Below are positions 10,550 to 20,589 of a DNA stretch of 64,000 nucleotides, piece after piece. Both the position numbers and the translations under genes were made by a program. Every line of letters begins with the position of its first letter. Position 1 is the stretch's first letter. The notes beneath the pieces were generated by a model. The model was not told the origin of the DNA and searched no databases. It worked only from the letters and a program-made list of their open reading frames with translations. Source of the DNA: Dendrophyllia cribrosa (taxonomy: Eukaryota > Cnidaria > Anthozoa > Scleractinia > Dendrophylliidae); assembly GCA_024195265.1 (NCBI GenBank), contig JAJLRJ010000002.1:14099867-14163866 (forward strand), written 5' to 3'.

Positions 10550-11864
10550 TCGAAGTCATGGCAACCGAGAGCCAAATATTTTCCTGCCGGCCGGATCTAA
10601 TTCAGACAATAAGTATTTTATAATATGACTTAAGAAAGTACAAGAATAGCTGTGCAGTGTGAGGTCACTTGAACTCGAGCGGGGCCGAACGGCTTTTTTC
10701 GGACCGGCTCACATCAACCCGTCCGCCGGCCCCGCTCACGTCACCTTGCGATTCTATTTTCCATGCATGTAAGTAGAAATAAATAGAAAAGAAACTAGAC
10801 GTAACTAACGAACTAGTAAAATAACAATATGGATAACAAAACAATAAATCTTACAATCACACTAATATAAAGGGAAAGAGGGGAGCTGGATTAGAGTGGG
10901 TCACTATTGTGTCAGCGGGGCCGTACGGTCATATTATAAAATATTGTCTTTTTTTCATCGACGATGAATCCATTTTATCAAAGTTTACGTGGCATGTAAG
11001 CCGTTGGTGCCAGCTCATCCAGTATCTCCGCACCAAACCGAGTAGAATGTTAAGAAGTTTGTCCACCTGTTGTTTTTATATTCAGCTTTACGAGGAGTGA
11101 GAATAAAGTAAAAAATCTTCACCAGGGAAGAATATATATATTTTATCGACGCCCTGTTTTGTGCAGCTCTCGCCAGCAAATGATAAAATGATCTCTCGCG
11201 TTCAAAGTTCAACCTTCTGAAGTGCGGCCGCTCAGAAAAATAAACTCGGTTTTTCATTACAAACACCTTTTCACCGAGTTATTTTAACCGGGTTATTTTA
11301 ACCGGGTTACTAAAAAAATAACCCGGTTAACTCACCAAGTGCGGCCGCAGGCAATGTTTCCCAGTTTAGCCACATTAGTAGAAATAATTTTCTGCAACAA
11401 TGTTTCCTAGTTTAGCCAGGCTCTAATTAACTCCAGTTGGGTTGTATTCGATTAGTCTTGTTCCGGAATGAAGAACACACATATCTCCGGATCAACCTAA
11501 ATATTTGAGCCACTAGGATACAAATTATATTATAACTCGAATTTTGTGTATCTGCAAGAGTTCTGCCGAATCAGATATTACAAGAAATTCCTTTTATTCT
11601 TTAAATCTACAACCCCAACCACCAACAAATCGAACGCTCATTTAGTGGAAGGAAATTAATCGTGCGGAGAATCTACTTTCATTTCAGCTCAGTTTTAATT
11701 TCGACAATGAAAGGTGCCGGAATTGTCTGCAATTCAGTTAGGAAACACATTACTTACATTGGATTCTGAGGGACCCAGTGTATTGATGGGTAAATATCGG
11801 CACTGCCTGAAATGCGGCCCAAGATGACGAAGAAACCAAGAAAATAAAATAAACCAGCGTTCAT
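5354..11864 (-). CDS. ephrin-like membrane ligand, gene 1
   Basis: Spliced model, in reading order: 11758-11864, 8273-8613, 7759-7869, 6915-7616, 5490-5571, 5354-5360; about 449 residues. It encodes a signal peptide, an ephrin receptor-binding domain (HWVPQNP at the start, then FICP, DECD, FECN and GGHC holding the four disulfide cysteines of ephrins, and GRTYYFI before the last strand), a 234-residue Ser/Thr-rich stalk and one transmembrane helix. Known ephrins bind Eph receptor kinases on neighbouring cells; that role is inferred here. All junctions are GT/AG and phases agree across exons (2,1,1,1,2). The transmembrane segment makes it ephrin-B-like in topology, but the predicted tail is only two residues after the exon junction. 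The last exon is the least certain part. No promoter was identified. Confidence 0.75.
5490..5571 (-). CDS. ephrin gene 1, exon 5: transmembrane helix
   Basis: 82 bases encoding GIWKTVAILFIVLFCLTIFV and LIVYITW, a single hydrophobic helix of about 22 residues. Acceptor tttttacag, donor GAG/GTATGT, phase 2. Same length in all copies. Confidence 0.75.
6144..6800. repeat. minisatellite of 17-18 bp in an ephrin gene 1 intron
   Basis: Roughly 37 units of ggtgttcccttaatgga with variants (gtcccc, ctttaat, aatgaa). The same unit occurs only about six times in the homologous intron of gene 2 (22880-22990), where it is the inner end of a TA-flanked MITE (22353-23000). The array is therefore a local expansion of transposon subterminal repeats. 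Confidence 0.85.
6915..7616 (-). CDS. ephrin gene 1, exon 4: Ser/Thr-rich stalk
   Basis: 702 bases after a ttgcag acceptor, opening DPKCQTSVGTLECPG and then about 215 residues dominated by Ser, Thr, Val and Pro, with repeated YSTQTVPS-like motifs. It looks like a mucin-type, heavily O-glycosylated stalk. The donor is GAAG/GTAAGG. The open frame continues 5' of the acceptor into intron (ILIGSLDFLCLL...), which should not be counted as protein. Confidence 0.7.
7620..7663. repeat. (AAAT)n microsatellite at a 3' splice site
   Basis: About 10 units of aaat/aata directly upstream (minus strand) of the exon 4 acceptor of ephrin gene 1, so it forms the T-rich tract before the splice site. Confidence 0.7.
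7759..7869 (-). CDS. ephrin gene 1, exon 3: end of ephrin domain
   Basis: Joins in phase 1 to give IATSDGTESH, then NNTSGGHCADTSNN and MKIEVYVCKNQ. The GGHC cysteine and the MK-rich final strand are ephrin hallmarks. At 111 bases it is 15 bases shorter than in genes 2 and 3, which add KSNQTY-type residues before the donor. Confidence 0.75.
8273..8613 (-). CDS. ephrin gene 1, exon 2: receptor-binding domain core
   Basis: 341 bases between a ttttcag acceptor and a G/GTAAGT donor. It reads FLADGDICEPGPRHLK, then VNFICP, then YENLWIVYNKT, DECDT, a CN half-cystine and GGLTFEKGRTYYFI. This order matches the ephrin fold (central strand, the G-H receptor-binding loop region and the conserved F-x-x-G-x-x-YY segment). 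NKT is a possible N-glycosylation site. Length is identical in all three copies. Confidence 0.8.
9273..10262. mobile_element. foldback element with 200-bp arms in gene 1 intron 1
   Basis: Left arm 9273-9477 and right arm 10052-10262 are inverted copies: both contain tcaggaattttgttaaac/gtttaacaaaattcctga, gcggttcccatgg/ccatgggaaccgc and an ATTAATTA tract. Between them lies the left arm of a second foldback (9633-9805). No transposase was found. Confidence 0.65.
9633..11343. mobile_element. second, overlapping foldback: arms at 9633-9805 and 11158-11343
   Basis: The left arm starts gtgagttaactgggttattt and the right arm ends aataacccggttaactcac, its complement; both contain cttcagaaggttga/tcaaccttctgaag and gcagctctcgc-type sequence. 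The region between holds the right arm of the 9273-10262 element and a smaller inverted pair (10349-10413 with 10489-10553, sharing ggccctcccactcagtcaat). The interlocked order suggests sequential insertions followed by rearrangement. Confidence 0.55.
11758..11864 (-). CDS. ephrin gene 1, exon 1: signal peptide
   Basis: ATG at 11862-11864 opens MNAGLFYFLGFFVILGRIS, a hydrophobic signal peptide, followed by the first strand of the ephrin domain (IHWVPQNP). The exon ends CCAAT before GTAAGTA, phase 2. The open frame extends upstream to an earlier Met at about 12038, but gene 2 shares only the MNAGLF start and the sequence after it, so this ATG is preferred. Confidence 0.75.
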
Positions 11865-12106
11865 GTTGATGCAGCAGTAGTCAGTCCAATGATGGCTAAC
11901 AACCGTGTCAAGTGATTTTATTTGGACACCGCTTGAAGCCATAGTTGCTACGGATGCTGAGCTAAATAAATTACCTAGAAATGTCTTGGTGTGAAAAGTA
12001 ATTACTTGTTTTGCTCCTATGAACCAATCAGGGTGCATGGGAATTTGATACTATAGGTGGTTTTCACGTTACGTCACGGCTGCCATGTTAGTGCACACCT
12101 ACAAAC

Positions 12107-12389
12107 AGCCCGCTTCACGCACCGTTGGTTTCACTCCGCGGTTTGAAAAAAGTTTATCACGTGATCAAACTTTTGTTTACCGCAAGTCGACGACAAGATC
12201 GGTAACGTTAAACTTGCAAAGACTGAATTTAAACTATTATGCCTTCAAATACGGTAATATATTTCTTGAACTTACGTGACATAACCGATCATGGACATCA
12301 TGTTGTCGACTTGCGGTCTACGGAATTTTGATCACGTGATGAACTTTTTTCAAACCGCGGAGTGAAACCAACGGTGCGCGAAGCGGGCT
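12107..12389. mobile_element. MITE with about 45-bp terminal inverted repeats
   Basis: Ends agcccgcttcacgcaccgtt and (reverse complement) agcccgcttcgcgcaccgtt, continuing through ggtttcactccgcggtttg on both sides. Inner arms carry tgatcacgtgat-type palindromes. It lies just upstream of ephrin gene 1 exon 1. Confidence 0.65.
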
Positions 12390-12553
12390 AATTTTCAAGT
12401 AAACAAGTAACTGTAATTTGCAACGGACCACCGTAACGAAATAGAAGCACCGGATCCTTTGGTAAAGAATCCAATCAGCTATAAAATAATGAAACGATTT
12501 GATAAAAAAGCAAGGCTGATAAACGGTACGGAAACGACTATATTTGTAAAATA

Positions 12554-12596
12554 TCCAATATTTCGAAAGGCACAGCTGCCTTTCTTCTTCAGGGTC
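12554..12596 (-). ncRNA. hammerhead-ribozyme-like motif of a Penelope-like element
   Basis: On the minus strand CTGAAGA (12586-12592) matches the hammerhead CUGANGA core. It is followed by a stem with perfect 7-bp arms AAAGGCA and TGCCTTT, then CGAAA (12561-12565). The sequence after GAAA gives only a two-pair helix III, as in Penelope-like hammerheads that act as dimers. It lies about 215 bases downstream of the GIY-YIG fragment at 12809-13095 in the same orientation, as expected for the terminal repeat of such an element. Confidence 0.5.
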
Positions 12597-12808
12597 TTAC
12601 ATATAATGACTCGTAAGGCAAAAAAACGTTACAATTTTAAATTTGAAAGGGGGCGGGTGATAAAATATGATACTACATGTATAACAACATAAACTATAGT
12701 GACAAAGTAAATGTAAATAACCGTATAAAATAACAAAGCAATAGAAATAAGAAAAACATGCGACATGACACCACAGTAAATATAAGTAATGAAAACTTAA
12801 AAGAGATG

Positions 12809-13095
12809 TCATGTTTCATCTTTTCTATTTAAACCTAAAGGTTTTAGTGTCTGACCTCTTTCAATAAGATATGCTTCTCTTGCTTTACGTACACCGTCAC
12901 GATTAGTTTTAACGAGTTCAAGAGGAATTAGTTGCATATCAGAAGCGGTATGGTCGTTAGAAAGAAAATGTTCTGAGACTGCGCGCAGTAGGTTTAGAGA
13001 TGTTGGTTTGTTTGTCAACTGGTCTACGATGTTCGTTGAAGCGGTCTTTAAGTCGTCGTTTGGTTTCTCCTATGTATTGTTTGTGACATTTAAAA
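12809..13095 (-). pseudogene. Penelope-like element, GIY-YIG endonuclease fragment
   Basis: Reading on the minus strand from 13095, one frame gives KQYIGETKRRLKDRFNEHR, the core of a GIY-YIG nuclease. Near 12975 the reading shifts to the frame containing AVSEHFLSNDHT and later KAREAYLIERGQTLKPLG, which ends at 12809. The frameshift and absence of the upstream reverse transcriptase show it is a 5'-truncated dead copy. Reverse transcriptase plus GIY-YIG is the defining pair of Penelope-like elements. Confidence 0.65.
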
Positions 13096-13112
13096 GGCAT
13101 TTAAAAGGGTTT

Positions 13113-13256
13113 GGTGGAAAACACGGGGCCGGGGTCCCGGGGTCGGGGTCCCGGGGTCTGTGGAAAACACGGGGTCCCGGGGTCTGTGGAACACGGGGTC
13201 ATGGGGTCTGTGGAAAACACGGGGTCCGGGGTCTGTTGAAAACACGGGGTCCCGCA
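13113..13256. repeat. GC-rich minisatellite
   Basis: About six imperfect units of roughly 25 bp built from ggtctgtggaaaacacgggg and tcccgg. The Gly/Pro-rich open frame at 13008-13283 is a by-product. Confidence 0.75.
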
Positions 13257-13259
13257 CGT

Positions 13260-14005
13260 TTCTTGTCAGTTAAAGAGAAATAAACAAATGCAAGCAATGC
13301 AATGGTCATTACTTTCTTTATTCCCGCCATAAGTCGCAAAATATATGATCATCAGTCGATTACTCGCTGGCGCTAGTTTAAGATAATATTGATTTTTTTA
13401 TCCATGCCTTTTTATTAAAATGAAAGACGAGAAATGAAATAATATCAAATATGCTCAATAAATAAATTTAAGCATTTTAATTTGCTTTCGAATTGCCATT
13501 ATGAGTCCGATCGGCAGTTAAAGTTTGTAAATGCGAGGGAATGACTTTCTGTCCGATGAAATAAATATATAAACAAGTAGCCCGTTGGGCTTTGCAACTG
13601 GCTCGTTTGGTCTCATTTTCCACCCGGTTTTCATTTTAGAGTTTTACATTAGCAATCAACAATATACAATCTAGAATCTATTGATATTCGTGAACATCTC
13701 CGAGACGTTGAAAAAAATGACAGAGACGCATCCAAACCAGTCGCGCGCCATTTTAATCTTGCTAACCATTCTAAGCAACACATGACAATCTGCGGCCTTT
13801 CCCTACACCAGGGTAACACAGAAAGCCGTAAAAACCTAGAACAAAAAAATCATCTTTCAAATCGGCAGTCTCAAACCCCACGGAATCAACGAACGGTTTT
13901 CATTCAACTAATTTACATTTGTTTTTCACGTCACCAAATTTCCACCAATAGCGTAGCTCCACCGCTTACTAAATAAAACCACACACTACCCACAATTCCT
14001 TGATT
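13260..14005. other. no gene recognised
   Basis: AT-rich sequence without a coding stretch or inverted repeat that I can support. It probably includes the upstream part of the retroelement whose ribozyme-like motif lies at 14007-14040. Confidence 0.35.
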
Positions 14006-14006
14006 C

Positions 14007-14040
14007 GCTCCGACGAAGGGCTAGCGCTCGAAACGTCAGC
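14007..14040 (+). ncRNA. degenerate hammerhead-like motif
   Basis: The sequence gctccgacgaagggc followed by gctcgaaacgtcagc fits a minimal hammerhead: flanking gct/agc form helix I, gggc/gctc form helix II, GAAAC-GTC gives a two-pair helix III ending at the usual GUC cleavage site. The core reads CCGACGA where CUGANGA is needed, so one essential core base is changed and this copy is probably inactive. It is on the opposite strand from the Penelope-like fragment, so it stems from another insertion. Confidence 0.4.
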
Positions 14041-14044
14041 TATT

Positions 14045-15127
14045 TGAATCTTTTTACGGTGGTCAATTTACCTTATCGACTCAGTCGATAAAACTAAATT
14101 CTCGTGTTTCATCCCCCCACCGACGCAGCACCACAGTTTCTCTAGAAACTAACCCCATTCAGTCCACATTTACTTTTACATTCCACAGTCCACTTCAAGC
14201 ACTCCTTAGTAGGCTACAATTTCAGGTCTATATTTTTCTCTGATCGGCTCGGTAGTGTTAGAAAAAACACAAGTTTAGAACTTTGTATATTTCAATTTTT
14301 TTTCGCTTTGAAATATTCAAACCACTACTACAAGGAATCAGGATTGTTTAAACACAGGCATTTTGCAATTGGAGAATCGGTGATAGGATTTCGAATAAAT
14401 TAACAATATCAACATGATCGATCAAATAATTAACAGCCGACCATAGCGTGACATAATACGAGATGTGTAGAATTTGAGCGTGACTCCATGACGTAATGCT
14501 TGATAATTGTTTACTCAGCAGTTCTTTGACTTGCCGGGACGTGTTTTAATTTGTTCAACGATTTATTCGATCTAAACTCAACTGTTTGTCAATTGATTTG
14601 GTTAAAAAAGTTCAACCCGCTTTTGTAATTCCTTTTACCAGAAATAGAACACATCCGAAAATCACAGAGATTTAATGTTTAACAATTCCGTCGAAATTAG
14701 AACGGTAAATATTTGAATTGTAGTTGCTTAGTTATTGGTTACAGTTCGCTATGCTACTTATGAAAACACAGCAAAATCACACACGGTAGCAATATAAAAG
14801 GATATAAATCGCAAAGCAAAGCCATTTCCCTTAAATGATTATGACTTCCTCCTATACGTCTCATAAAACGAAAAAAAATGTGGAAAACATATGGTTGTAT
14901 TTTGAAATAATCACAGAAAACGGCTGCAGACAAGCGATTACCTTGCAGAATATCGGACCAAAATTTGTCAAAGTGAAGCGATCGATGATTATGTCACAGC
15001 AGCTGCATCAAACTAACCATCGATGTCTCACAAATCCAACAGCCGAATGAGAATCTTGTTACAGTATCGTTTTGTTTTACAACAGCAAACGAGAATGATA
15101 TCGCTTGCTTTTATAACGATCGAAGTT
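14045..15127. other. no gene recognised
   Basis: AT-rich DNA with no supported coding exon, tandem repeat or terminal inverted repeats. Confidence 0.35.
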
Positions 15128-15131
15128 TTAA

Positions 15132-15570
15132 GTGATGCTCCACATAAGAACTACCGTAAACTTCATTGTTCTGCCGCATTGGCTCTTTCCCACATGCATA
15201 GAATATCTTTGATTTTAAGAATAGAGGAGGGGCTGATGGTTCATAATTATATTTCAGTATAAAAATAAAGAAAATCCATTTGCGTCAAATGTTTGAGCTT
15301 AACCAATCAGAATAGCAGAAGACAATAGCTAATAATTTTGCTTATTTGATGAAGTTCCCCAAATACAATATCTTTTAAAAATTCCATGTTGTGCGATTGG
15401 GTCTCAAATTACTTGAAAGCTTAAAATAATTAGACAAATGCACATCGAACGTTAACTTTTTAGCGGTTTTTGAGTCTAGGCCAATCAAAACACTAGTGGT
15501 AACAATGAAAAAAGTTGACATTCCATGGTGCATTGCGTTTCAGCACTTTCCTTGTTATGCGGATCATTAC
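15132..15570. mobile_element. TTAA-flanked inverted-repeat element, copy 2
   Basis: Same family as 2544-2994: starts gtgatgctccacataagaac, ends gcggatcattac, with TTAA at 15128-15131 and 15571-15574. Similar to the first copy over its whole length. Confidence 0.65.
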
Positions 15571-15574
15571 TTAA

Positions 15575-16770
15575 AAAGCAACTCTTGCACTCAAAAAAAA
15601 AAAAAAAAAAAAAAATCTCTTGCACTCAACTCTTGCACCATCAATCGAGCAGTGCAGAGGAAGGTCTGGAACGAGTCACGCACCCCACCCCCTCGCGTGT
15701 TCTTGAGTGTCGGAAGCTACCAATTTACCAGTTTAATACTCGCTTCGAATATTTACATTATTGCTTCCCGAGTAAATCACACTCGTCTAATACTTTCCAA
15801 ACCATAACTGTTTCTGTTACATTTAAAAAGACTATTTTTGAAAGCAATGGAATCAGTAAAAATCTTCATTAATATGCCACGCATTTCAGACCATTTCACA
15901 GTCCATAATCCACAGAAGTCCAGTCCATAGGTCTAAAGTTTGTTTACAATGATGGGCATGTTAACTAGCAAAGAACAATCCCGTTTTTCCTTTTATTTTT
16001 TCGTTAAATAAAGTCTTGAAATTACTCACTACAGGCAGCGAGGACTGTACAAAGGCATTGTAAAGAATCGGTAGTAAACTTTAGCTCTTTAGCCTCAGAA
16101 GAGCTCGACCTAAAACTAGCTCTTATTTCAACAGAATCTGGAAAAATTTGGCCTCAAGTCGCATGCTGTATACCATAGCAACGTTCACCTCGATGTGAGA
16201 AATAAATGATTGACTTTTTACGCCAATTACACCAAATTACGGAAAATGTATGTCATGCGCATGCGTAAGAAACATTTGTCATATATTTTAATGTACCATA
16301 ACAAAAGCAGCAATTTTTGTAAAGCAACAAGACGATGAGAACCCGCATGTTCCCAAGAATTATCTCTTGCACGTAATACGCATCTGTGTATAGCACGTTT
16401 CTATTTTAAATTGCTTTTATAAAAAACGCTACCATAAGGAAGCCACCGATTCGTCTTTGCGTTTCATATAGGTGACTTGAAGGTGAAGGGTAGTGTGGTA
16501 TGGGTTGGGGTTGGCGGCGTGACCGCGTGTCGCTGCTGTGACGTCGTTTTGATGACATCACTGATTACATCATTTCTAAAAACCGGAAGTAAACTAGGTG
16601 TTTGCCACAGCAAAATCGATTCCCGGGGCACCATGCAGTGCGAGTTTGTTCTCAACACAGCCTCAAGTACATTCTAAAGGAATTAGGTAACGCTGTTTTA
16701 AGCGTTTCTTTAGCGACACCGAAAAACCAAATCAAATTAAAATCGAGTAATAATGGTAAGTACAGTAGAA
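15575..16770. other. no gene recognised; poly-A tract at 15594-15615
   Basis: A poly-A run is followed by a repeat of ctcttgcactcaa, suggesting an inserted retro-derived copy. Nothing else could be assigned. Confidence 0.35.
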
Positions 16771-16774
16771 CTAA

Positions 16775-17171
16775 AGCCTGGTTTCCATATAATCGCAACG
16801 ATCGCAGCGATCGTTACGATGGACGATCGCTGCGATTCTTGCGATCGCTGAGACCTCAGGTTTCCATATGATCGCAGCGATCGCAAGGAAACGTCGAGCA
16901 GGCCTGGATCCGTCAAAACTTTAAGTGCATTATGGGATACAAGGCTTTGGTGTGTAATGCTTTCTGGGACATTTTGGATCGCAAGGATCGCAAGAGTGGT
17001 TTCCATATTAAAACCTCTCGATCGCAAGGATCGCAGAGATAGAAATTTTTCTATCTCTGCGATTGCAATCGCAAGGATCGCAAAGTTTTTGGTTTCCATA
17101 TGATCGCAAGGGTCGCACAATACTTTTTTCTGCGATCGCTGCGATCCTTGCGATTAAATGGAAACCAGGCT
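16775..17171. mobile_element. Harbinger-type MITE, gatcgca-rich family (complete copy)
   Basis: Terminal inverted repeats begin agcctggtttccat on both sides, and the element is flanked by TAA (16772-16774 and 17172-17174). A 3-bp TWA duplication is characteristic of the PIF/Harbinger superfamily. The interior is dominated by repeats of gatcgcaaggatcgca and is partly palindromic. No transposase. Confidence 0.7.
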
Positions 17172-17556
17172 TAAAGCAACGTACCGTGTGTGTATTTATG
17201 TAGCTAATTCTTCACTGGACTTTCATGCCACGTCACGTTCAAGTACAACGTTAATAACAGTTTAATATGAATATCGTTTAGTCACCAGACATATATAATT
17301 TAAACTCAGGGCCGCAGCGAACATGAGGCGAACCGAGGCACTTGCCTCGGTGATAATATATTTTTGAATACTAGAACAAGCATTGATTTGCATCTCTCTT
17401 GTAACAGAAATAAATTGAAAATATTATTGTGTAGCTTTGGCAACAAAGACGACCTGACTGCAAAGCGTACAATAAGCGTGAATGCGCAATTAAACGTCGG
17501 TAAACTATTTTTGACCTTGTAACTGAGAAACCGCCGGTTAGAAATCACAGAAAACT

Positions 17557-17861
17557 AATAGGTCTTATCACAGTTTTTCCAAATTTTTATATTGGCCTGA
17601 TAGCAAAAATCCATCGACACTGCTGAAAAAGGCATCTCAAAATTAGTAAAGTGCCTACCGGTAGGCAAGAAATTTGGTTGCGCGATACTGAAACGTCTGT
17701 GAAATTTGCCGGCTTTGCGGAGGTCATCTCCACTATTTTAAAATATATCGCTTTTAAGCTAGACCACTTTACTAATTTTGAGATACTTTTCCCAGCAGTG
17801 TCGATGGATTTTTGCTATCAGGCCAATATAAAAATTTGGAAAGACCGTGATAAGACCTATT
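17557..17861. mobile_element. foldback element with about 97-bp arms
   Basis: aataggtcttatcac... (17557-17655) and its inverted copy (17764-17861, ending gtgataagacctatt) flank about 110 bases containing ctaccggtagg. No duplication of target site could be fixed. Confidence 0.65.
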
Positions 17862-18508
17862 ATTTTTATACAATTATTTAAAACTTGAGGTATTCCTGAC
17901 GATTTGTACAGACCTCGCGTGCTTTCCTCACACCCCATGGGTCGGTGTGTTTCGGTTACGTGTTAATTTTAAACTACTTCAAATGGGAACGTGCACGTTT
18001 CAGAACGCGTGCACGTGCTAGCAACAGTTTTTCCTACGGGAAATTTTCCGTATTAAAAAAAAACTAATGTCATAAGGCTATCCACAGGTAACCCAAGCCA
18101 TTCATTTCCAATGAATTCCTACTTCCCTTCGCAATCTTTAGATCAGCCCTACTGCGCCTTAGAGGTTCGCGTTCAAAGAGGGGAGTCGCCATGGACTTAC
18201 AAAACACGGACTTGCAAGTTGAGAGTGGACATGCAAAAATTAGCTAGATTTAATTTTTTCTTTTTCCTTTATTTTTATCTTTCGCCATGGACTTACAAAA
18301 CACGGGCTTGCAAGTGCAGAAATTATCCAGATTTTTTTAATATAAATTATATTCCCGTTTGACTCCAAAATGTTCAGCTATGCTTTTAGACTTTCTTTTC
18401 AAAGTCCGTTTTTCGTTTTTTCGTTTTGGGTGGTCGGGCGGAATTATTATTGTTATTTTTAATAAAGATATTTTCTTATCGTAAAAATTAAAAAAAAAAA
18501 ATGCTTAA

Positions 18509-18695
18509 CAGTGGAACCCCGTTAATACGGTCACCAACGGGCCATGAAAATTTGGCCGTATTAACGGGGTGGACGCATTAACGGGGTTTCATTATAAGAA
18601 AATGTATGGGTGCGCGTTTCGCCAGGACAAAAAAAAGTGACCGTAATAACGAGGTGACCGTATTAACGAGGTGACCGTAAGGCGGGGTTCCACTG
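18509..18695. mobile_element. pogo/Tigger-like MITE
   Basis: Ends cagtggaaccccgttaat and (reverse complement) cagtggaaccccgcctta, flanked by TAA on both sides. The interior repeats gaccgtattaacg. CAGTG ends and TA-containing target sites are typical of pogo/Tigger-type mariner relatives. Confidence 0.6.
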
Positions 18696-19393
18696 TAACT
18701 ATCTTTATACAGGAAATCGGCATCACCTATAGGTGGTTTTCAGACGAGTCTGTCTTAAAGAAAAGTCACTATATAAAATAAGCTAAAAATAATAATTAAT
18801 ACAAAATAAGAAAAACCACGATCATGCTAAAAAGGGTAAAATTGCGAACTGCAAACCTTCTATATTGTAGTGATTTCCTTTGCTTTCTGTTTATCAACTA
18901 ATATTGAGTTTGAGAATTATAGTTCAGTAGGTATGTCACGTGAGTGGCTAGTAGCCTTTCCAGCAACATTATTAATGAGTGTATGTAAGGGGTAACAGGA
19001 AGCTGGAGAGTTACGAACACGACCGAACTCCCCCAACCCACCCTATATCTATCTAGGGAAACTGGGAAACTTGCAGGTACATGCGCATGCCCATTTGGGA
19101 AAATCGGAGCAAGTGATCACCCAACAAGTCAGTGATTCAAAATATTATTGCAACAACATTTTTTTGAGCATGGCGGTAACTTCATGCTGGGTAACTAGAA
19201 ATAAACCTTGTCCTGACCGGGCGGACGCGTCAGGCTGAAAAGCTCGTAAAATCCACAGATGTAAAGACAGGTCATTCAGCTTAATATGTTTCTTTGCCGC
19301 AAAAACCTCTGTGATAATTTTGATCAAGTTGACATATTGGCAGGATCACCGTTATGCTTTTCCATTCTTTGAACACTAGGCCGTCTTTATCAC

Positions 19394-19396
<3 letters not shown>

Positions 19397-19435
<39 letters not shown>

Positions 19436-19843
19436 ACTCCCTATAATGGGCTATACGGGGATGCTCCGCCTGAAAGGGGTACCTTTTTGAGGCTGGAGGT
19501 ATATGAAAGGGTAGGGATTTCACGAGTTGAAGTATATGAAAGGGTAGGGATTTCACGAAGAATAGGAAAGGGTAGCGAAAACACGAGTTGAAGCATAAAA
19601 AAAGATAGGGAAAACTGCGATTTAAGTATTATAAAAACGGTCGTTCAAAATATATCAAACAGACGCACGTAAAGGCTATATGAAAGTGGTATCATTTTCA
19701 ATGAAAGGTATATGAAAGGGGTACCATTTTCAATGAAAGGTATATGAAAGGGGTACCTTTTCTGTCAAAAACGGTATATGAAAGGGTAAGGGTTTGGACC
19801 TCGGGGCGGAGCATCCCCGTACAAAACTTTGTTGAGTACCCCC

Positions 19844-19878
<35 letters not shown>

Positions 19879-19879
19879 A
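19397..19879. mobile_element. inverted-repeat element bounded by poly-G and poly-C
   Basis: A run of G at 19397-19434 leads into gtactccctataatgggc and ggggatgctccgcc; the far end mirrors this with ggcggagcatccccgta, gtaccccct and a poly-C run (19846-19879). The interior repeats tatatgaaaggg. Blocks A and C lack it, giving an empty site and an apparent 4-bp duplication ATCA. The homopolymer lengths may be partly an assembly artefact. Confidence 0.65.
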
Positions 19880-20183
19880 TCAGCTCCATAGACAGGATCG
19901 TCCAAACCAGATCACATGTACAGATCCTCATTCCTTACTTCGGGAGCAACTTTGGAAGAATATCGGTGAAAAATCTTCGTTCTATGAAGAAAAACGCAAA
20001 AGTAACGATTAGAAGTATAATGTCATGAAGCACCGAAGACAGTGTACTTGAGAAAATGATTGAATTGTAGAAAACACATTGAAACGAAAAACTAACGTGA
20101 AACATTATTCTACAGAAAGTAAAGTAAAACGTATTGATTTCGAAATCGTCCATCGGGACAAAACTTAAAACTCATGACCTGTC

Positions 20184-20191
20184 AATTAATT

Positions 20192-20228
<37 letters not shown>
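20184..20228. repeat. (AATC)n microsatellite in block B
   Basis: About 10 caat units, at the position homologous to 4476-4566. Confidence 0.8.
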
Positions 20229-20230
<2 letters not shown>

Positions 20231-20589
20231 TCTAGGCTTTTCTAGGGGATGCTCGTCGTCTCGTTCAGGGGTGTAAATCACTGAGGGTGTTCAGGAAGGA
20301 ACATCAATATGTTGAACCATCAAGGTATCATAAAGTGTGGCCCGCGAATTATAAAAAAACATCTTCATTCTATACGTTCTCTAACAATAGATAAAAGCAT
20401 TTGATGGCAAAGTCTTTATCACCATTAAAGCCACTATAACTCTTGTTTCTCTGTCTTTTTTAGAATGGTATATTTTAGGGGTCAAATAAACTAAGCTTGA
20501 GCTACGCCCAGATACGATTGGTCTCATTCAGCATGTTCAGGGATTTAATTCAGAATTTCCGGCAAGCATTATCCCCGTACCTTTTATAG

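Larger units (their letters stand above)
2999..11895. repeat. duplicated block A carrying ephrin gene 1
   Basis: From the phrase starting gagtttgagaattatagttc (3003) to just past the signal-peptide exon, this block shares order and sequence with block B (18900-30185) and, over its left part, block C (51695-57015). Shared landmarks include a region with tatatctatctacggaaac, an (AATC)n tract, gggagctcccc, and all ephrin exons. The blocks differ by private mobile-element insertions. This is a tandem segmental duplication, not a mobile element itself. Confidence 0.7.

Noticed and set aside
13008..13283. Gly/Arg-rich 91-codon frame
   Set aside because: It is produced by the GC-rich minisatellite at 13113-13256.
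19281..20028. Poly-Pro and poly-Gly open frames
   Set aside because: They are translations of the poly-G and poly-C borders of a mobile element.
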